From positions 1 through 45,200 of the forward strand of contig JAAZBB010000038.1 of the NCBI GenBank assembly GCA_012514035.1: DNA of 45,200 bases. Reading direction: 5' to 3'. The stretch is from Lentisphaerota bacterium. Lineage in GTDB: Bacteria; Verrucomicrobiota; Kiritimatiellia; CAIQIC01; Lenti-01. The notes under the pieces are model-generated. The model saw nothing but the letters and a program-made list of their open reading frames with translations. It searched no databases and was not told the DNA's origin. Made by a program: the position numbers and the translations under genes. Below, in pieces: positions 35,101 through 43,826 of the stretch. The first letter of the stretch is position 1. The number at the start of each line of letters is the position of its first letter.

Positions 35101-35232
35101 TTTTCCACGCCATGGAAAAAAACAGCGGTTTTTTCCACACTGTGGAAACATTTTTTCCATTGTGTGGAAAATCGCCGAAATTTTCTTCCATTGTGTGGAA
35201 AAAAACGGCGATTTTTTCCACGGTGTGGAAAA
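35101..35232. repeat. Palindrome array C: five TTTTCCA-N5-TGGAAAA units
   Basis: Units (TTCCA to TGGAA) at 35103-35117 (N5 CGCCA), 35133-35147 (CACTG), 35155-35169 (TTGTG), 35186-35200 (TTGTG) and 35216-35230 (CGGTG). Centres at 35110, 35140, 35162, 35193 and 35223, so spacings are 30, 22, 31 and 30 bp. The array fills the gap between the deacetylase stop and the gene starting at 35084. Confidence 0.93.
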
Positions 35233-35265
35233 ACCCCGTTCGCGCCGGTTCGGCCGCCGGGCGAC

Positions 35266-36147
35266 TCATCTGGCGCGCATCAGCAGCCATGGCAGAAGTT
35301 CCGGATGGCAAGCCATGTTACGGTCCACATTGTTGCGGGGCAGGTTCCAACGCACGGGGTCGCGGACGCTCATAACCCCGCGGCGGGTGCCGAAGGCGGC
35401 CTGCAGTCCAAGCGCGGCCAGGTCGGGGGCCAGGTCTTCGCGGGCATCCCCGTTGGGCCAGCTCAGCAACGGGACAACGGCTTCGGGCACGTGCTCCTGA
35501 AGCAACTGCCAGCAGCGGCGGATGTCTGCCAGGGCTTCCTCACGCGACAGCAGGGTCATCAGTTCATGGCGATGGCCGTGGGGACCGAAGTGGACCAGGC
35601 CGCTGCAGCCCATGTCGCGCACCTGGTTCCACGTGAGGAAATCGCCGGTACCGGCGACACGCTTGTCCGCCATGCCAGCCACCGGCGGAACAGGTCGCGC
35701 GGCGGGCTGGTGCTTGAGGCGTTCGATCTCGTGGTCGGTCAGCGCCGGGTTTTGCCACCAGAAGGCCGTCCGGTCTTCGACCGCACCGGTAGCCAGAAAA
35801 AGCGTGGCGGGAAGGTTCAATTCCCGCAAGACCGGCCAGGCGTGATGAAAGTTGTCCGCCCAGCCGTCATCAAACGTGATGGCGAACGCGCCGCGGGGGG
35901 GCGGCTGTGCGCGAACCATCCCGTCGCGCAACGCGACCGGTTCATAGCGGGCGCGCATGGCGACGAGCAGGCGGCGGAAGTCGGAAACGGGCACCTCCAG
36001 GTTGCGCATCGAACGGGCTTGCGCAATCTCGCCGTCAGGACGCACGCGGTGGAACGTCAGGACCACCAGTCGTCCGGCATGTTGCCGGCGCAATCCGCCC
36101 CCGGCGGCATAAGCCCGGGCAAGCGCGGATTTCAACCAGGTCCGCAT
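35266..36147 (-). CDS. Polysaccharide deacetylase (NodB-type, CE4)
   Basis: 293 residues from ATG 36147 (MRTWLKSAL), 7 bases after the hpt stop; the longer open frame overlaps hpt. The NodB fold is shown by LVVLTFHRV, the metal motif TFDDGWADN (Asp93/Asp94), LPATLFLATGAVE and GPHGHRHELM, where His190/His194 are the likely metal ligands. Such enzymes remove acetyl groups from cell-surface or extracellular polysaccharide. There is no clear signal peptide, so the protein may stay inside or be membrane-associated via the N-terminal helix. Confidence 0.88.
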   Translation of the reverse strand: MRTWLKSALARAYAAGGGLRRQHAGRLVVLTFHRVRPDGEIAQARSMRNLEVPVSDFRRLLVAMRARYEPVALRDGMVRAQPPPRGAFAITFDDGWADNFHHAWPVLRELNLPATLFLATGAVEDRTAFWWQNPALTDHEIERLKHQPAARPVPPVAGMADKRVAGTGDFLTWNQVRDMGCSGLVHFGPHGHRHELMTLLSREEALADIRRCWQLLQEHVPEAVVPLLSWPNGDAREDLAPDLAALGLQAAFGTRRGVMSVRDPVRWNLPRNNVDRNMACHPELLPWLLMRAR

Positions 36148-36154
36148 GGCGCGT

Positions 36155-36712
36155 TCAGGGGGTGTCCGCCGGGCCGGTAAACGTGACCTTGGCAATATGG
36201 GGCAGTTCCCGGTGGCGGCCGTCGTAGTCGAGGCCATAACCAACTACGAAGGCATCCTCGATCCTGAAGCCGACAAAATCCGCCTCGAAGGGCACCACGC
36301 GCCGGGAGGGTTTGTCGAGCAAAACGCAGGTCCGGACGCTCCGGGCGCCCTTGGCTTGGAGATGCGCGGCGGCTTTTTGCAGGGTGCGCCCCGTATCCAG
36401 GATGTCGTCGACGATCACCACGTCCGCCCCGGCCAGGTCGATGCTGCAATCACGGGTGACGGTTGGTTCAGCCGTCGGGGTCGTCCCATGGCCGTAACTT
36501 TCCATGATGATGAAATCGATGCGCGGGTGCAGGTCGCTGCGATCAAACCACCGCACCAGGTCGGCCAGGAAGATGAAACTGCCGCGCAGGATGCCGATGA
36601 CCACCAGGTTGTCGCTTCGCACCCCGGCAGCCAGTTCCCGGGCCAGTCCATCCACCCGCCGCTCCAGTTGGCGGGGGGTGATCAATACGTCCTTGATGTG
36701 GTAGGGTCGCAT
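36155..36712 (-). CDS. hpt: Hypoxanthine phosphoribosyltransferase
   Basis: 185 residues, start ATG 36712 with AAGGAG about 10 bases upstream. It salvages hypoxanthine and guanine with PRPP to give IMP and GMP. The PRPP-binding loop VVIVDDILDTGRT (residues 98-110) is perfect. VVIGILRGSFIFLADLVR and DFIIMESYG are typical of the family, and the C-terminal VGYGLDYDGRHRELPHI holds the base-contacting segment. First gene of the run hpt - deacetylase - coiled-coil protein. Confidence 0.96.
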   Translation of the reverse strand: MRPYHIKDVLITPRQLERRVDGLARELAAGVRSDNLVVIGILRGSFIFLADLVRWFDRSDLHPRIDFIIMESYGHGTTPTAEPTVTRDCSIDLAGADVVIVDDILDTGRTLQKAAAHLQAKGARSVRTCVLLDKPSRRVVPFEADFVGFRIEDAFVVGYGLDYDGRHRELPHIAKVTFTGPADTP

Positions 36713-36802
36713 AATCGGGCCGCTCCTTAATTGAGGCGGGCCTTCCCGCCGCAAACAGTCTTGCAAAACCTCACCCGATGGGAAAAGATAAAAAAGGGAC
36801 TC

Positions 36803-37606
36803 ATGATCATGCCCTGTACTTATTCGGGTCGTCGCCGCACCGGCCGCCATCTGGGCTGAGCCCTGCCGGCACTTGTCCTGATCCTGTCGGGCTGCGACAT
36901 CGACTCTGTTGACAGCACCTCCGCCGTGGCAACAGACGGATCGGGTTCGGCCACCCGCTACGATTTTTCCGGGCTTTACCTGCCGGTCAATGGGGCCGAG
37001 GCCCTGGTGTATCCCGCCAACCGGCAGAGCGGAACCATGCTTACGTGGTTGCGCCTGCTCCAATACGGCCGCGTGCTGGAAGGCTATGACAGCGCCGGCC
37101 AGTCCTGGGACGGCAGCCTCTCGTCCATCATGGATGGCAATGCCAATTTCACCTTGCACGGACGCACCACCGCCGGGGCCGCCGTCGAGATCGTAGGGGT
37201 CCTCCGTTATGCGGACCAGCGTTCCACTCTGGACGGTGCCTGGATCGAACCCGGGTTCTCCGGCAACATCCTTGCGCAAGCCACAACCGCCCCCCCCGCC
37301 CCGGTGGATGAAGAGGACCACCAAAATGGAACGGGGGATAATGGCGACAACGGGGGGGCCGAGGCCTTGGAAATTTCTCCCGGCCAGCGCTGGTTTGTCC
37401 CAAGTGGCGGCACGTCCGGAACGTTCACGGCATCCGGCGGCACCGCCCCCTATGCCTGGAGCGTATCCAATGCCGGCCTGGGCACGATCTCGCCAACCAC
37501 GGGCATCACGGTCACGTATACCACAACGCAAACCATGGGCACCAATACCGTCACGGTGCGGGATGCGGCCGGCGCCACCGCCACGGCCATCGCCTATTAT
37601 CAATAG
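36803..37606 (+). pseudogene. Lipoprotein paralogue with an in-frame TGA in the signal peptide
   Basis: From the ATG at 36803 (AAGGGA 5 bases upstream) the frame is open to 37606 except for TGA at 36857-36859, codon 19. Around it the peptide reads GRRRTGRHLG-stop-ALPALVLILSGCDID, a good lipoprotein signal if the stop were Trp (TGG). The rest is intact: a domain shared with the next gene (residues about 45-160) plus an Ig-like C-terminal domain (FVPSGGTSGTFTASGGTAPY onward). A GTG start at 36926 would give a signal-less protein. It may be a recent nonsense mutation, read-through, or a sequencing error. Confidence 0.75.
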
Positions 37607-37740
37607 ATCCCGGTTCGGTGCGCCTGCGTTGGGATCCCCCATATATTTTCACCGCCGGGCGCTTTCCTTCTGCCAATCCATCTTGCAATCTCCGCCCGGA
37701 TGAGGGAAGTTAACCGCGAATTTCCATGAGGATACCATTC

Positions 37741-38484
37741 ATGAACATCTTTCGTTCCTTCACCGGTCGGGCGTATGTCCTGGCGGCAGTCCTGCCCCTC
37801 CTTGCCGGCCTGCTCTCCGCCTGCGATGTCGATTCCGCCGACAGCACCACGGCGGTGGTATCCGATACCGATGGCACCATCTACAACTTTGCCGGGCTCT
37901 ATCTGCCAACTGGCACCAACACGGAATTCCTGGTTTACCCGTTCAACCGGCAAAGCGGAGTCAAACTTACCTGGATCCGCCTGCTGCAGTACGGCAACGT
38001 GCTGGAAGCCTACGACAACGCCGGCAAATCCTGGGATGGCAGCATCTCCTCCATCACAGATGGCAATGCCAGCTTCAACCTCCGCGGCCAAACCACCGCC
38101 GGCGCCGCCGTCGAAATCGCCGGCGCCCTCCATTATACCAACCAAAACTCAACCATGGATGCCGCCTGGATCGAACCCGGCTTCTCCGGCAGCATCTTCG
38201 CCCAGGCCGCCGTCGCCTCGCCGGCGATCAATGCGCCAGAATCGAAAGTCACCTTGAACGGAACATCAACGACCATTTCTTTGGATGATACCGTCAAATT
38301 AAACGCTTCCGGTGGCACATCCTACAGATGGAGCGTCACTCCGACAACATATGGAAGTTTGGCGCATACCGGAAATTATTCCACCAATGCTTATACCCGC
38401 ACATCCGGCACTGCTGACAATTCCGCAACGATCACTGTCACTTCTGGATCCGAATCAGACAGTTGGGATCTCGATTTCAATTGA
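37741..38484 (+). CDS. Lipoprotein of unknown function, intact paralogue of the preceding gene
   Basis: 247 residues from ATG 37741, which follows GAGGAT by about 8 bases (an ATG at 37726 is less likely). The signal peptide (YVLAAVLPLLAGLLSAC) ends in a lipobox, Ser-Ala-Cys. The core domain matches the neighbour almost residue by residue: NRQSGVKLTWIRLLQYGNVL, NAGKSWDGSISSITDGNASF and TTAGAAVEIAGALHY. A shorter, Ser/Thr-rich Ig-like domain closes the protein (VKLNASGGTSYRWSVTP). I do not recognise the core family. Confidence 0.8.
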   Translation: MNIFRSFTGRAYVLAAVLPLLAGLLSACDVDSADSTTAVVSDTDGTIYNFAGLYLPTGTNTEFLVYPFNRQSGVKLTWIRLLQYGNVLEAYDNAGKSWDGSISSITDGNASFNLRGQTTAGAAVEIAGALHYTNQNSTMDAAWIEPGFSGSIFAQAAVASPAINAPESKVTLNGTSTTISLDDTVKLNASGGTSYRWSVTPTTYGSLAHTGNYSTNAYTRTSGTADNSATITVTSGSESDSWDLDFN

Positions 38485-38491
38485 GTCCGGC

Positions 38492-39481
38492 ATGAAAAAA
38501 AAATCTGTGAAATCCCGCCGTCTGTGCGAGGCCTCGGCGCCCGAGGCCGAAATCTGCAAGACCGCCAAAGAACTGACCGGGCTGTTCAACCGGGTGGAGA
38601 TCGATGCACCGGACGCGCTGCTGTCGCACAGTCCGGCGCCGAAAAACACGGTGGACGCGCTGCGGGTCCTGCTGGACGTGATGTTCCCCGGCAAGATCAG
38701 CGCCACGCCAGTGGACGCTTCGGAACTGGGGATTTTCCTGGTCCGCCGTCTGAGCGAAGCCTGGCGCCTGCTGCGCCGGGAGATCCGCCGCGCCCTGCCC
38801 TATCGCTGGATCGGCGAGGCCGCGCGCGTGGAAGGCGCCCGGCCGCCCAAGATCGCCAACCTCGACCGCGAAACAGACCGCATCCTCAAAGCCTTCATGG
38901 ACACCCTGCCCAACGTGCGCAAGCTCCTGGTAGCCGACGTCCAGGCGGCCTACGACGGCGATCCCGCCGCGCTGACCTTTGCCGAAGTGCTCCTCTCCTA
39001 CCCCGGGCTGCTGGCCATCGCCGCGCATCGCCTGGCCCATGAACTCTACCGCCTCAATGTACCCATCATCCCCCGCATCATGAGCGAGTGGATTCACACC
39101 AAGACCGGCACCGACATCCATCCCGGCGCCCGGATCGGACGGGCGTTCTTCATCGACCATGCCACCGGGGTTGTCATCGGCGAAACCACCGAGATCGGCG
39201 ACCACGTCAAGCTGTACCAGGGCGTAACACTCGGCGCTCGGTCATTCGCGCTCGGCGCCGCCGGCCATCCCGTCAAGCACATCAAGCGGCACCCGACGGT
39301 CAAGGACAACGTCATCATCTATGCCAATGCCACCGTCCTCGGGGGCGAAACCGTCATCGGCGCCCGCTCCATCATCGGCTCCAACGTCTTCCTCATGGAA
39401 AGCGTCCCGCCCGACAGCGTCGTGTCCTCGAACCATCCGGAACTGTCCATCCGCGGCAAGAAACGCATAAAAAAAACCTGA
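38492..39481 (+). CDS. cysE: Serine O-acetyltransferase
   Basis: 329 residues, longer than E. coli CysE (about 273) and closer to the EpsC/plant-like long type. It makes O-acetylserine from serine and acetyl-CoA, the first step of cysteine synthesis. The N-terminal helical region (about 1-190) is followed by the left-handed beta-helix with hexapeptide repeats: DIHPGARIGRAFFIDHATG (with the catalytic His/Asp), VVIGETTEIGDHVKLYQGVT, HPTVKDNVIIYANATVLGGE and SIIGSNVFLMESVPPDSVV. No typical SD precedes ATG 38492, 7 bases after the lipoprotein stop. Confidence 0.93.
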   Translation: MKKKSVKSRRLCEASAPEAEICKTAKELTGLFNRVEIDAPDALLSHSPAPKNTVDALRVLLDVMFPGKISATPVDASELGIFLVRRLSEAWRLLRREIRRALPYRWIGEAARVEGARPPKIANLDRETDRILKAFMDTLPNVRKLLVADVQAAYDGDPAALTFAEVLLSYPGLLAIAAHRLAHELYRLNVPIIPRIMSEWIHTKTGTDIHPGARIGRAFFIDHATGVVIGETTEIGDHVKLYQGVTLGARSFALGAAGHPVKHIKRHPTVKDNVIIYANATVLGGETVIGARSIIGSNVFLMESVPPDSVVSSNHPELSIRGKKRIKKT

Positions 39482-39490
39482 ACCGCCCCA

Positions 39491-39645
39491 TTGGGAGTGC
39501 GGAGGGGGAACGCGTGTCTGCGAACATCAGCCGCATGAAAATTCTTGAGCCAAGCCGAACCGTCCGGGCGGCGCGGCGCGACGTCCCCGCCCAAACAGCC
39601 AAAGCAGGGCTGCGGCGCCAAACACCTTGTCCCCGCACTCCACAA
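39491..39645. repeat. Multi-hairpin inverted-repeat element, copy 2
   Basis: The outer arms are TTGGGAGTGCGG (39491-39502) and CCGCACTCCACAA (about 39633-39645). Inside are further GC-rich stems, for example the GGCGGCGCGGCGCGACG region near 39570. The arms match those of the element at 33843-33928. It starts 10 bases after the cysE stop and may act as its 3' end structure. Confidence 0.7.
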
Positions 39646-39730
39646 TAGCCAACCAGGGGAGACGGCGCTTCCATTCCCTTCGGTCCATGAAACGGCCATG
39701 TCCAAGGCAGACGCCGCGGGCAAAAAAAAC

Positions 39731-39758
39731 TTGAACGCGCGGTGTTCCGGAGTAGGAT
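39731..39758 (+). promoter_or_regulatory. Promoter of tRNA-Lys
   Basis: TTGAAC (39731-39736), 16 bases, TAGGAT (39753-39758), with the tRNA beginning at 39776. Confidence 0.55.
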
Positions 39759-39775
39759 GCCGGCGCACCTTGGAT

Positions 39776-39851
39776 GGAGGCGTAGCTCAGTTGGAAGAGC
39801 AACTGACTCTTAATCAGTGGGTCGTGGGTTCGAGCCCCTCCGCCTCTACCA
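39776..39851 (+). tRNA. tRNA-Lys (anticodon CTT)
   Basis: A 76-base cloverleaf: acceptor GGAGGCG/CGCCTCT, D-arm GCTC-AGTTGGAAG-AGC, anticodon stem ACTGA/TCAGT with loop CTCTTAA, T-loop TTCGAGC, encoded CCA. The anticodon CTT reads AAG. Two weak pairs are visible: G1-T72 in the acceptor and a T-T mismatch (50-64) in the T stem. No T-run terminator follows before the convergent Sel1 gene. Confidence 0.93.
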
Positions 39852-39866
39852 AATCCCAATGTTGCC

Positions 39867-40823
39867 CTACAACGGCGGAGCATTGCTGTAGGTGGAGAAT
39901 GGTCTAAAGCGCAAGGCCATGCGGTACCATTTGACCGCCTCCGAGACATCCTTGGCCACGCCGATACCTTCCTCGTACATGCGCCCCACCTTATACTGGG
40001 CGTGGGCAGCGCCCTTCAGCGCGGCGGCCCGGAACCATTTGAGCGCCTCGGTGGAGTCCGCCGCCACACCGAGACCGCTTTCGTACATCCGGCCCAGCTG
40101 ATATTGCGCCTGGGGATCGCCCTGGGTGGCAGCCTTTCGGCATTGTTCCGCTGCGAGACCATACTGGCGCGCGGCTTCCGTCTCATCCTTGGCCACGCCG
40201 AGGCCGGCTTCATACAGACGCCCCATCTTGAACTGCGCGGCCATGCTGTCCTGTTCCGCCGCCAGGCGGTACCATTTGGCTGCTTGCTCCAAATCCCGGG
40301 TCACGCCGAGGCCATATTCGTACATGCGCCCCATCTGGTACTGGGCAACGCGATGGCCCTTGGCCGCAAGGTCGGAGGCGCGCTCCCATTGCCGGACTTC
40401 TTCGATCTTGACTCGCGCATCGGGATCGCCGCCTGCGCTTGCCAGAGAATACCAGCGTGCGGCCTCTCCGAAATCAGATGCCACCCCCTTGCCATACTCG
40501 TACATGTGTCCCAGGCGGTACTGGGCCCGGGCGTCCCTCTGTTCCGCCGCCCGGCGATAGTATTGCACAGCCAGCTCCGCGCTCGTCGCCACGCCGTGGC
40601 CGTATTCATACATGAATCCCAACTGGAGCAGCGCGCGGGCCTCGCCCTGTTCAGCCGCTGCGCGGCAGCCCGCAGCGGCAAGCCGGAACCATTCCGCCGC
40701 GGCCCCGGCGTCCTTGGCCACGCCTTTGCCGTACGCAAGGCATCGGCCCCACTCGTATTGAGCCTCAAAATCGCCCTGTTCAGCCTGCCTGCGCAGGGCA
40801 TTCAGGTCCCGGCGCTGTTCCAT
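39867..40823 (-). CDS. Sel1-repeat (TPR-like) protein
   Basis: 318 residues, almost wholly seven Sel1 repeats with the pattern A-x-Y-x-(L/M/V)-G-x-(M/L)-Y-E-x-G-x-G-V-(A/T)-x-D followed by A-x-(K/R)-W-(Y/F)-R-x-A, for example YQMGRMYEYGLGVTRD and YKVGRMYEEGIGVAKD. Sel1 proteins are scaffolds for protein contacts. There is no signal peptide, so it is likely cytoplasmic. SD GGGAG lies about 6 bases before ATG 40823. It ends 16 bases from tRNA-Lys, in convergent orientation. Confidence 0.92.
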   Translation of the reverse strand: MEQRRDLNALRRQAEQGDFEAQYEWGRCLAYGKGVAKDAGAAAEWFRLAAAGCRAAAEQGEARALLQLGFMYEYGHGVATSAELAVQYYRRAAEQRDARAQYRLGHMYEYGKGVASDFGEAARWYSLASAGGDPDARVKIEEVRQWERASDLAAKGHRVAQYQMGRMYEYGLGVTRDLEQAAKWYRLAAEQDSMAAQFKMGRLYEAGLGVAKDETEAARQYGLAAEQCRKAATQGDPQAQYQLGRMYESGLGVAADSTEALKWFRAAALKGAAHAQYKVGRMYEEGIGVAKDVSEAVKWYRMALRFRPFSTYSNAPPL

Positions 40824-41232
40824 GTGTGGCTCCCAAGCCTCGGCCGACGCCGATGTGTCTTTATAAGGAATACCTATTCATATCACATCCACTCCGAAGC
40901 GGCAAGCAACGACGTCGTTGCCATGGACGTATCATGCCAATGCGGAAAGAAATAATCTCGCAGGGCCGTTAACCTGCGTAGGGGAGAAATCCCCAGAACG
41001 CAGGGAAAAGTCTTCGGACAAATGTCTTCGGTCCGTATGCGACGATGACAAGCGTTGATCCTTGGGCGCCATCGGTCGGAATAACCGAGGCGGTGATTCG
41101 CCAGTGCGCCCCGATAGGCTGAATTCTTGGTCCGAAGCGCCGATGCCCCCTTCCAGAATGCCAACCCGATGCCCTGCGCGCAGCCTATCGCTTCTGCCGC
41201 CGATAACCGATCGGCGCCCCCTTGGGAATGGT

Positions 41233-41314
41233 CATGATTAATTAAACATGAAATAGTAATATATCGTGTATTCCGATGATAAACCGCCTATTATGACTAT
41301 GTTTAATTAAACAT
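41233..41314. promoter_or_regulatory. Operator-like palindrome pair upstream of the first GH13 gene
   Basis: CATGATTAATTAAACATG (41233-41250, one mismatch) and ATGTTTAATTAAACAT (41299-41314, perfect) lie 65 bp apart centre to centre. The half-site is ATGTTTA with a 2-base centre. The same half-site without the centre forms the pair at 43827-43871 upstream of the second GH13 gene. Confidence 0.6.
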
Positions 41315-41550
41315 TATCTGCGCCGAGGGTGAAAAAGAGGCCTGAGCCAACAACGATTCATGGCTGCGGAAAGAATTCGTCAAAATACCAGATGGCAAAC
41401 ATCCAAAGCAAAGCGGATGGACCATGGCGGAGACAGAAACACATCATCCATGGGGGCCGCATGGTTTTGCCGAGACGCCGTTGACGTCCGATGATGTACA
41501 TGACGGAACCGCTCGGATGACCACCAGGCGTGCCGGCACGGCATCCGTTC

Positions 41551-41579
41551 TTGCCGATGGAACCGTGCTCGGCTATTCT
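41551..41579 (+). promoter_or_regulatory. Promoter of the first GH13 gene
   Basis: TTGCCG (41551-41556), 17 bases, TATTCT (41574-41579). The predicted start near 41586 leaves about six bases before ATG 41592, and no Shine-Dalgarno sequence is present. Confidence 0.65.
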
Positions 41580-41591
41580 TGACCTGAAACC

Positions 41592-43610
41592 ATGAGTGCC
41601 CACGCGACCATTCGCCTGGCGGCCGCGCAGCGCCGGAGGCGCTGCTTTATGCTGCTGGTAATGGCGGCGTTGCTGGCGGCGGACCTGGCCGTCGCCCAGG
41701 TTGCGGACGCGCCCCTGGGTGCCACAGTACAAGGCCAAGGGGCCGCGCGATCCGTTGTTTTCCGTGTCTGGGCGCCAAACGCCACCAAAGTCGGGGTGGC
41801 TGGCGATTTCAATGGCTGGCATGCCGATTTCCTCCAACCCGAACCAAACCGTCCGGGCCACTGGGTGCTGGAAAGCCGCCGGGCCCGCCCCGGGGACGCC
41901 TACCGGTATGAAATGGAAGGCCTGCTCCGCCGCGACCCTCGGGCCCGCGCCGTGGACGTGGACGACAACAAAGGCGTGATTGTCGATTCCCGGACCTACG
42001 CCTGGGGCCCGGCCGCCAACTGGACCATGCCGCCAAAGGAAGACCTCGTGATGTACGAAATGCATCTGAGCACATTCGCGGCCGGGATTCCAGGCCAAGG
42101 GTCCCCTTTTGAACTGGCCCGCAAGCGGATCCCCTACCTCAAGGCACTGGGTATTAACTGCATCCAGCTCATGCCCGTGAACGAATTCCCCGGTTCGCGT
42201 TCATGGGGCTACAATCCCAGCGACCTCTTCGCGGTCGAGTCTTCTTATGGCGGATCGACTGGATTCAGGGACTTCATCAAGGCCTGCCACACCAACGGCA
42301 TCGCCGTCCTGCTAGACATCGTTCACAACCACTACGGCCCGGACAAGATTGCGGTCTGGCAGTTCGACCAGCGCCTGTCGGAATCCGACGGCGGCATCTA
42401 TTTCTACCGCGACGAAGAACGCGCCCTGACGGAATGGGGCCCGCGCCCCGATTTCAGCAGGGAGGAAGTGCGAACCTTCATTCTCGATTCGGTCAAGATG
42501 TTTTTGGATGAATACCGGGTGGACGGCTTCCGCTGGGATTCCGTGCATAACATCCGGTACACCCAAAACGGCCAACGATCCAACGCCGATGGCGACCGCC
42601 TGCTGTCCGAGGCCAACGCCTGGATGCGTAAAAACCGGCCCGCCGCCCTGCGGATTGCGGAAGACCACGCCTTTGACGGCGGCGGCGTCGGGTTCGACGC
42701 GCAATGGAACTCAGGCTTTCAGGCCGAGCTTTCCGAATTCATCCGGTCGGCGGACACCCTGCGCGAACTGTCGGGTTTTGCGACCGAACTGGAGCGCCTA
42801 GACGGGTTCACCTGGGTTAATTTTGCCGAGTGCCATGATTCCGCCGGCGACCTGAACCGGCATCACCGGCTGCCGGTGTATATTGATCCGTCCGATCCCA
42901 ACAGCCTGCGCGCCCGGGCATTGTCCCTGCTGGCCAACGGCATCGTCATGACCGTTCCGGGTTTTCCCATGATGTTGCAGGGATTCGAGATGCACGATAC
43001 GGCGGACTTCAGCGACAACATCCCCGTGCCGTGGACGCGCGCACTCAAGACCCATGCAGGCATCGTGCAGGCCACCCGGGATTTGATCCACCTGCGACGC
43101 AACCTCAAGGGCCATACCCCCGGCCTGCAGGGTGAGGAATTGCGCGTGATCCATTTGGACGATGATGCCAAGGTACTGGCCTACAGCCGCCGGATCCGCA
43201 ACACCCCGCGCGACCATGCCACGGTTGTGGTGATCACCTTCTCCCCCAATCCACTGAAGCAACACGGCGTCCGGTTTCCGTCCACCGGTGCATGGTTTTG
43301 CCACTTCAATTCCGGACTGGCAGCTTATGCCAAGGATTTCGACAACCTCGGGCCCCGGCCCGGAACGGGATACAACCTCCCGGCGGGCCAGACCACCTTG
43401 CCGCTCGACATGAGCCGTCTTTCGATGCTGGTTTTTTCCAAATCGCGCCCGCCTGGCGCCACGCTGACCAAGGCGCCCTATGCGCCGGAAATCGAATCCC
43501 CGGCGGGAAGAGAACCGTCCGAGCCACGGCCCGTCACAGACTTTGTGGAAGAAGTCCTCGACCCCTTTCCCTATGTATTCGTGCCCCTACCGGCCGAGTG
43601 GCACCCCTAA
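41592..43610 (+). CDS. Secreted GH13 enzyme, GlgB / alpha-amylase-like
   Basis: 672 residues. An export signal (LLVMAALLAADLAVAQ, residues about 21-36, after an Arg-rich start) is followed by a CBM48-like early domain (VFRVWAPNATKVGVAGDFNG, about 55-130) and a GH13 barrel. Region I is LLDIVHNHYGP, the nucleophile Asp316 is in VDGFRWDSV, the acid/base Glu357 is in LRIAEDHAF, and Asp416 is in FAECHDSAG. A C-terminal beta domain and a 70-residue tail ending FVPLPAEWHP follow. Layout and motifs point to glycogen-branching-enzyme relatives, yet the protein is exported. Hydrolysis and transglycosylation cannot be told apart from sequence alone. Confidence 0.9.
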   Translation: MSAHATIRLAAAQRRRRCFMLLVMAALLAADLAVAQVADAPLGATVQGQGAARSVVFRVWAPNATKVGVAGDFNGWHADFLQPEPNRPGHWVLESRRARPGDAYRYEMEGLLRRDPRARAVDVDDNKGVIVDSRTYAWGPAANWTMPPKEDLVMYEMHLSTFAAGIPGQGSPFELARKRIPYLKALGINCIQLMPVNEFPGSRSWGYNPSDLFAVESSYGGSTGFRDFIKACHTNGIAVLLDIVHNHYGPDKIAVWQFDQRLSESDGGIYFYRDEERALTEWGPRPDFSREEVRTFILDSVKMFLDEYRVDGFRWDSVHNIRYTQNGQRSNADGDRLLSEANAWMRKNRPAALRIAEDHAFDGGGVGFDAQWNSGFQAELSEFIRSADTLRELSGFATELERLDGFTWVNFAECHDSAGDLNRHHRLPVYIDPSDPNSLRARALSLLANGIVMTVPGFPMMLQGFEMHDTADFSDNIPVPWTRALKTHAGIVQATRDLIHLRRNLKGHTPGLQGEELRVIHLDDDAKVLAYSRRIRNTPRDHATVVVITFSPNPLKQHGVRFPSTGAWFCHFNSGLAAYAKDFDNLGPRPGTGYNLPAGQTTLPLDMSRLSMLVFSKSRPPGATLTKAPYAPEIESPAGREPSEPRPVTDFVEEVLDPFPYVFVPLPAEWHP

Positions 43611-43826
43611 CGGGAATCAAGGGCAGACTCATGCGGTCCCGGCAGACCGTCATTTGAGCTTGTGCTCGCGCGCCGGGGTCGAAACGAGAGATATCGCATC
43701 GGGATGAGGCCGGATTACCCCGATCAACCGGGCGTGACATCCATTGGCCGTCCGTGCCGCCTGAGGTGAGGCCCCGCCCCTGTCGCCGCGGCAAATGGTT
43801 CTCCACACCATTTAAGCTGTTTGTTT

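Larger units (their letters stand above)
40824..41591. other. Long non-coding region between the Sel1 gene and the first GH13 gene
   Basis: 768 bases. It contains the Sel1 gene promoter region (AT-rich at 40860-40885), two palindromes at 41233-41250 and 41299-41314 inside an AT island, and the GH13 promoter at 41551-41579. Short open frames on both strands have no supporting ribosome site or known sequence. Confidence 0.6.

Noticed and set aside
35101-35232. CRISPR array
   Set aside because: Repeats are short palindromes with 3-12 base gaps, no unique spacers of 25-40 bases, and no cas genes are present.
36857-36859. Selenocysteine codon
   Set aside because: The position is in a signal peptide, the paralogue has no Cys there, and I see no convincing hairpin directly downstream. 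A TGG-to-TGA change is simpler.
40883-41164. 93-codon minus-strand frame
   Set aside because: No ribosome site, no recognisable sequence, and it lies in the promoter region of the Sel1 gene.
41358-41500. Short minus-strand frame ending in a hydrophobic, aromatic-rich peptide
   Set aside because: No clear start signal or family, and it overlaps the upstream region of the first GH13 gene. Too little to support a gene.
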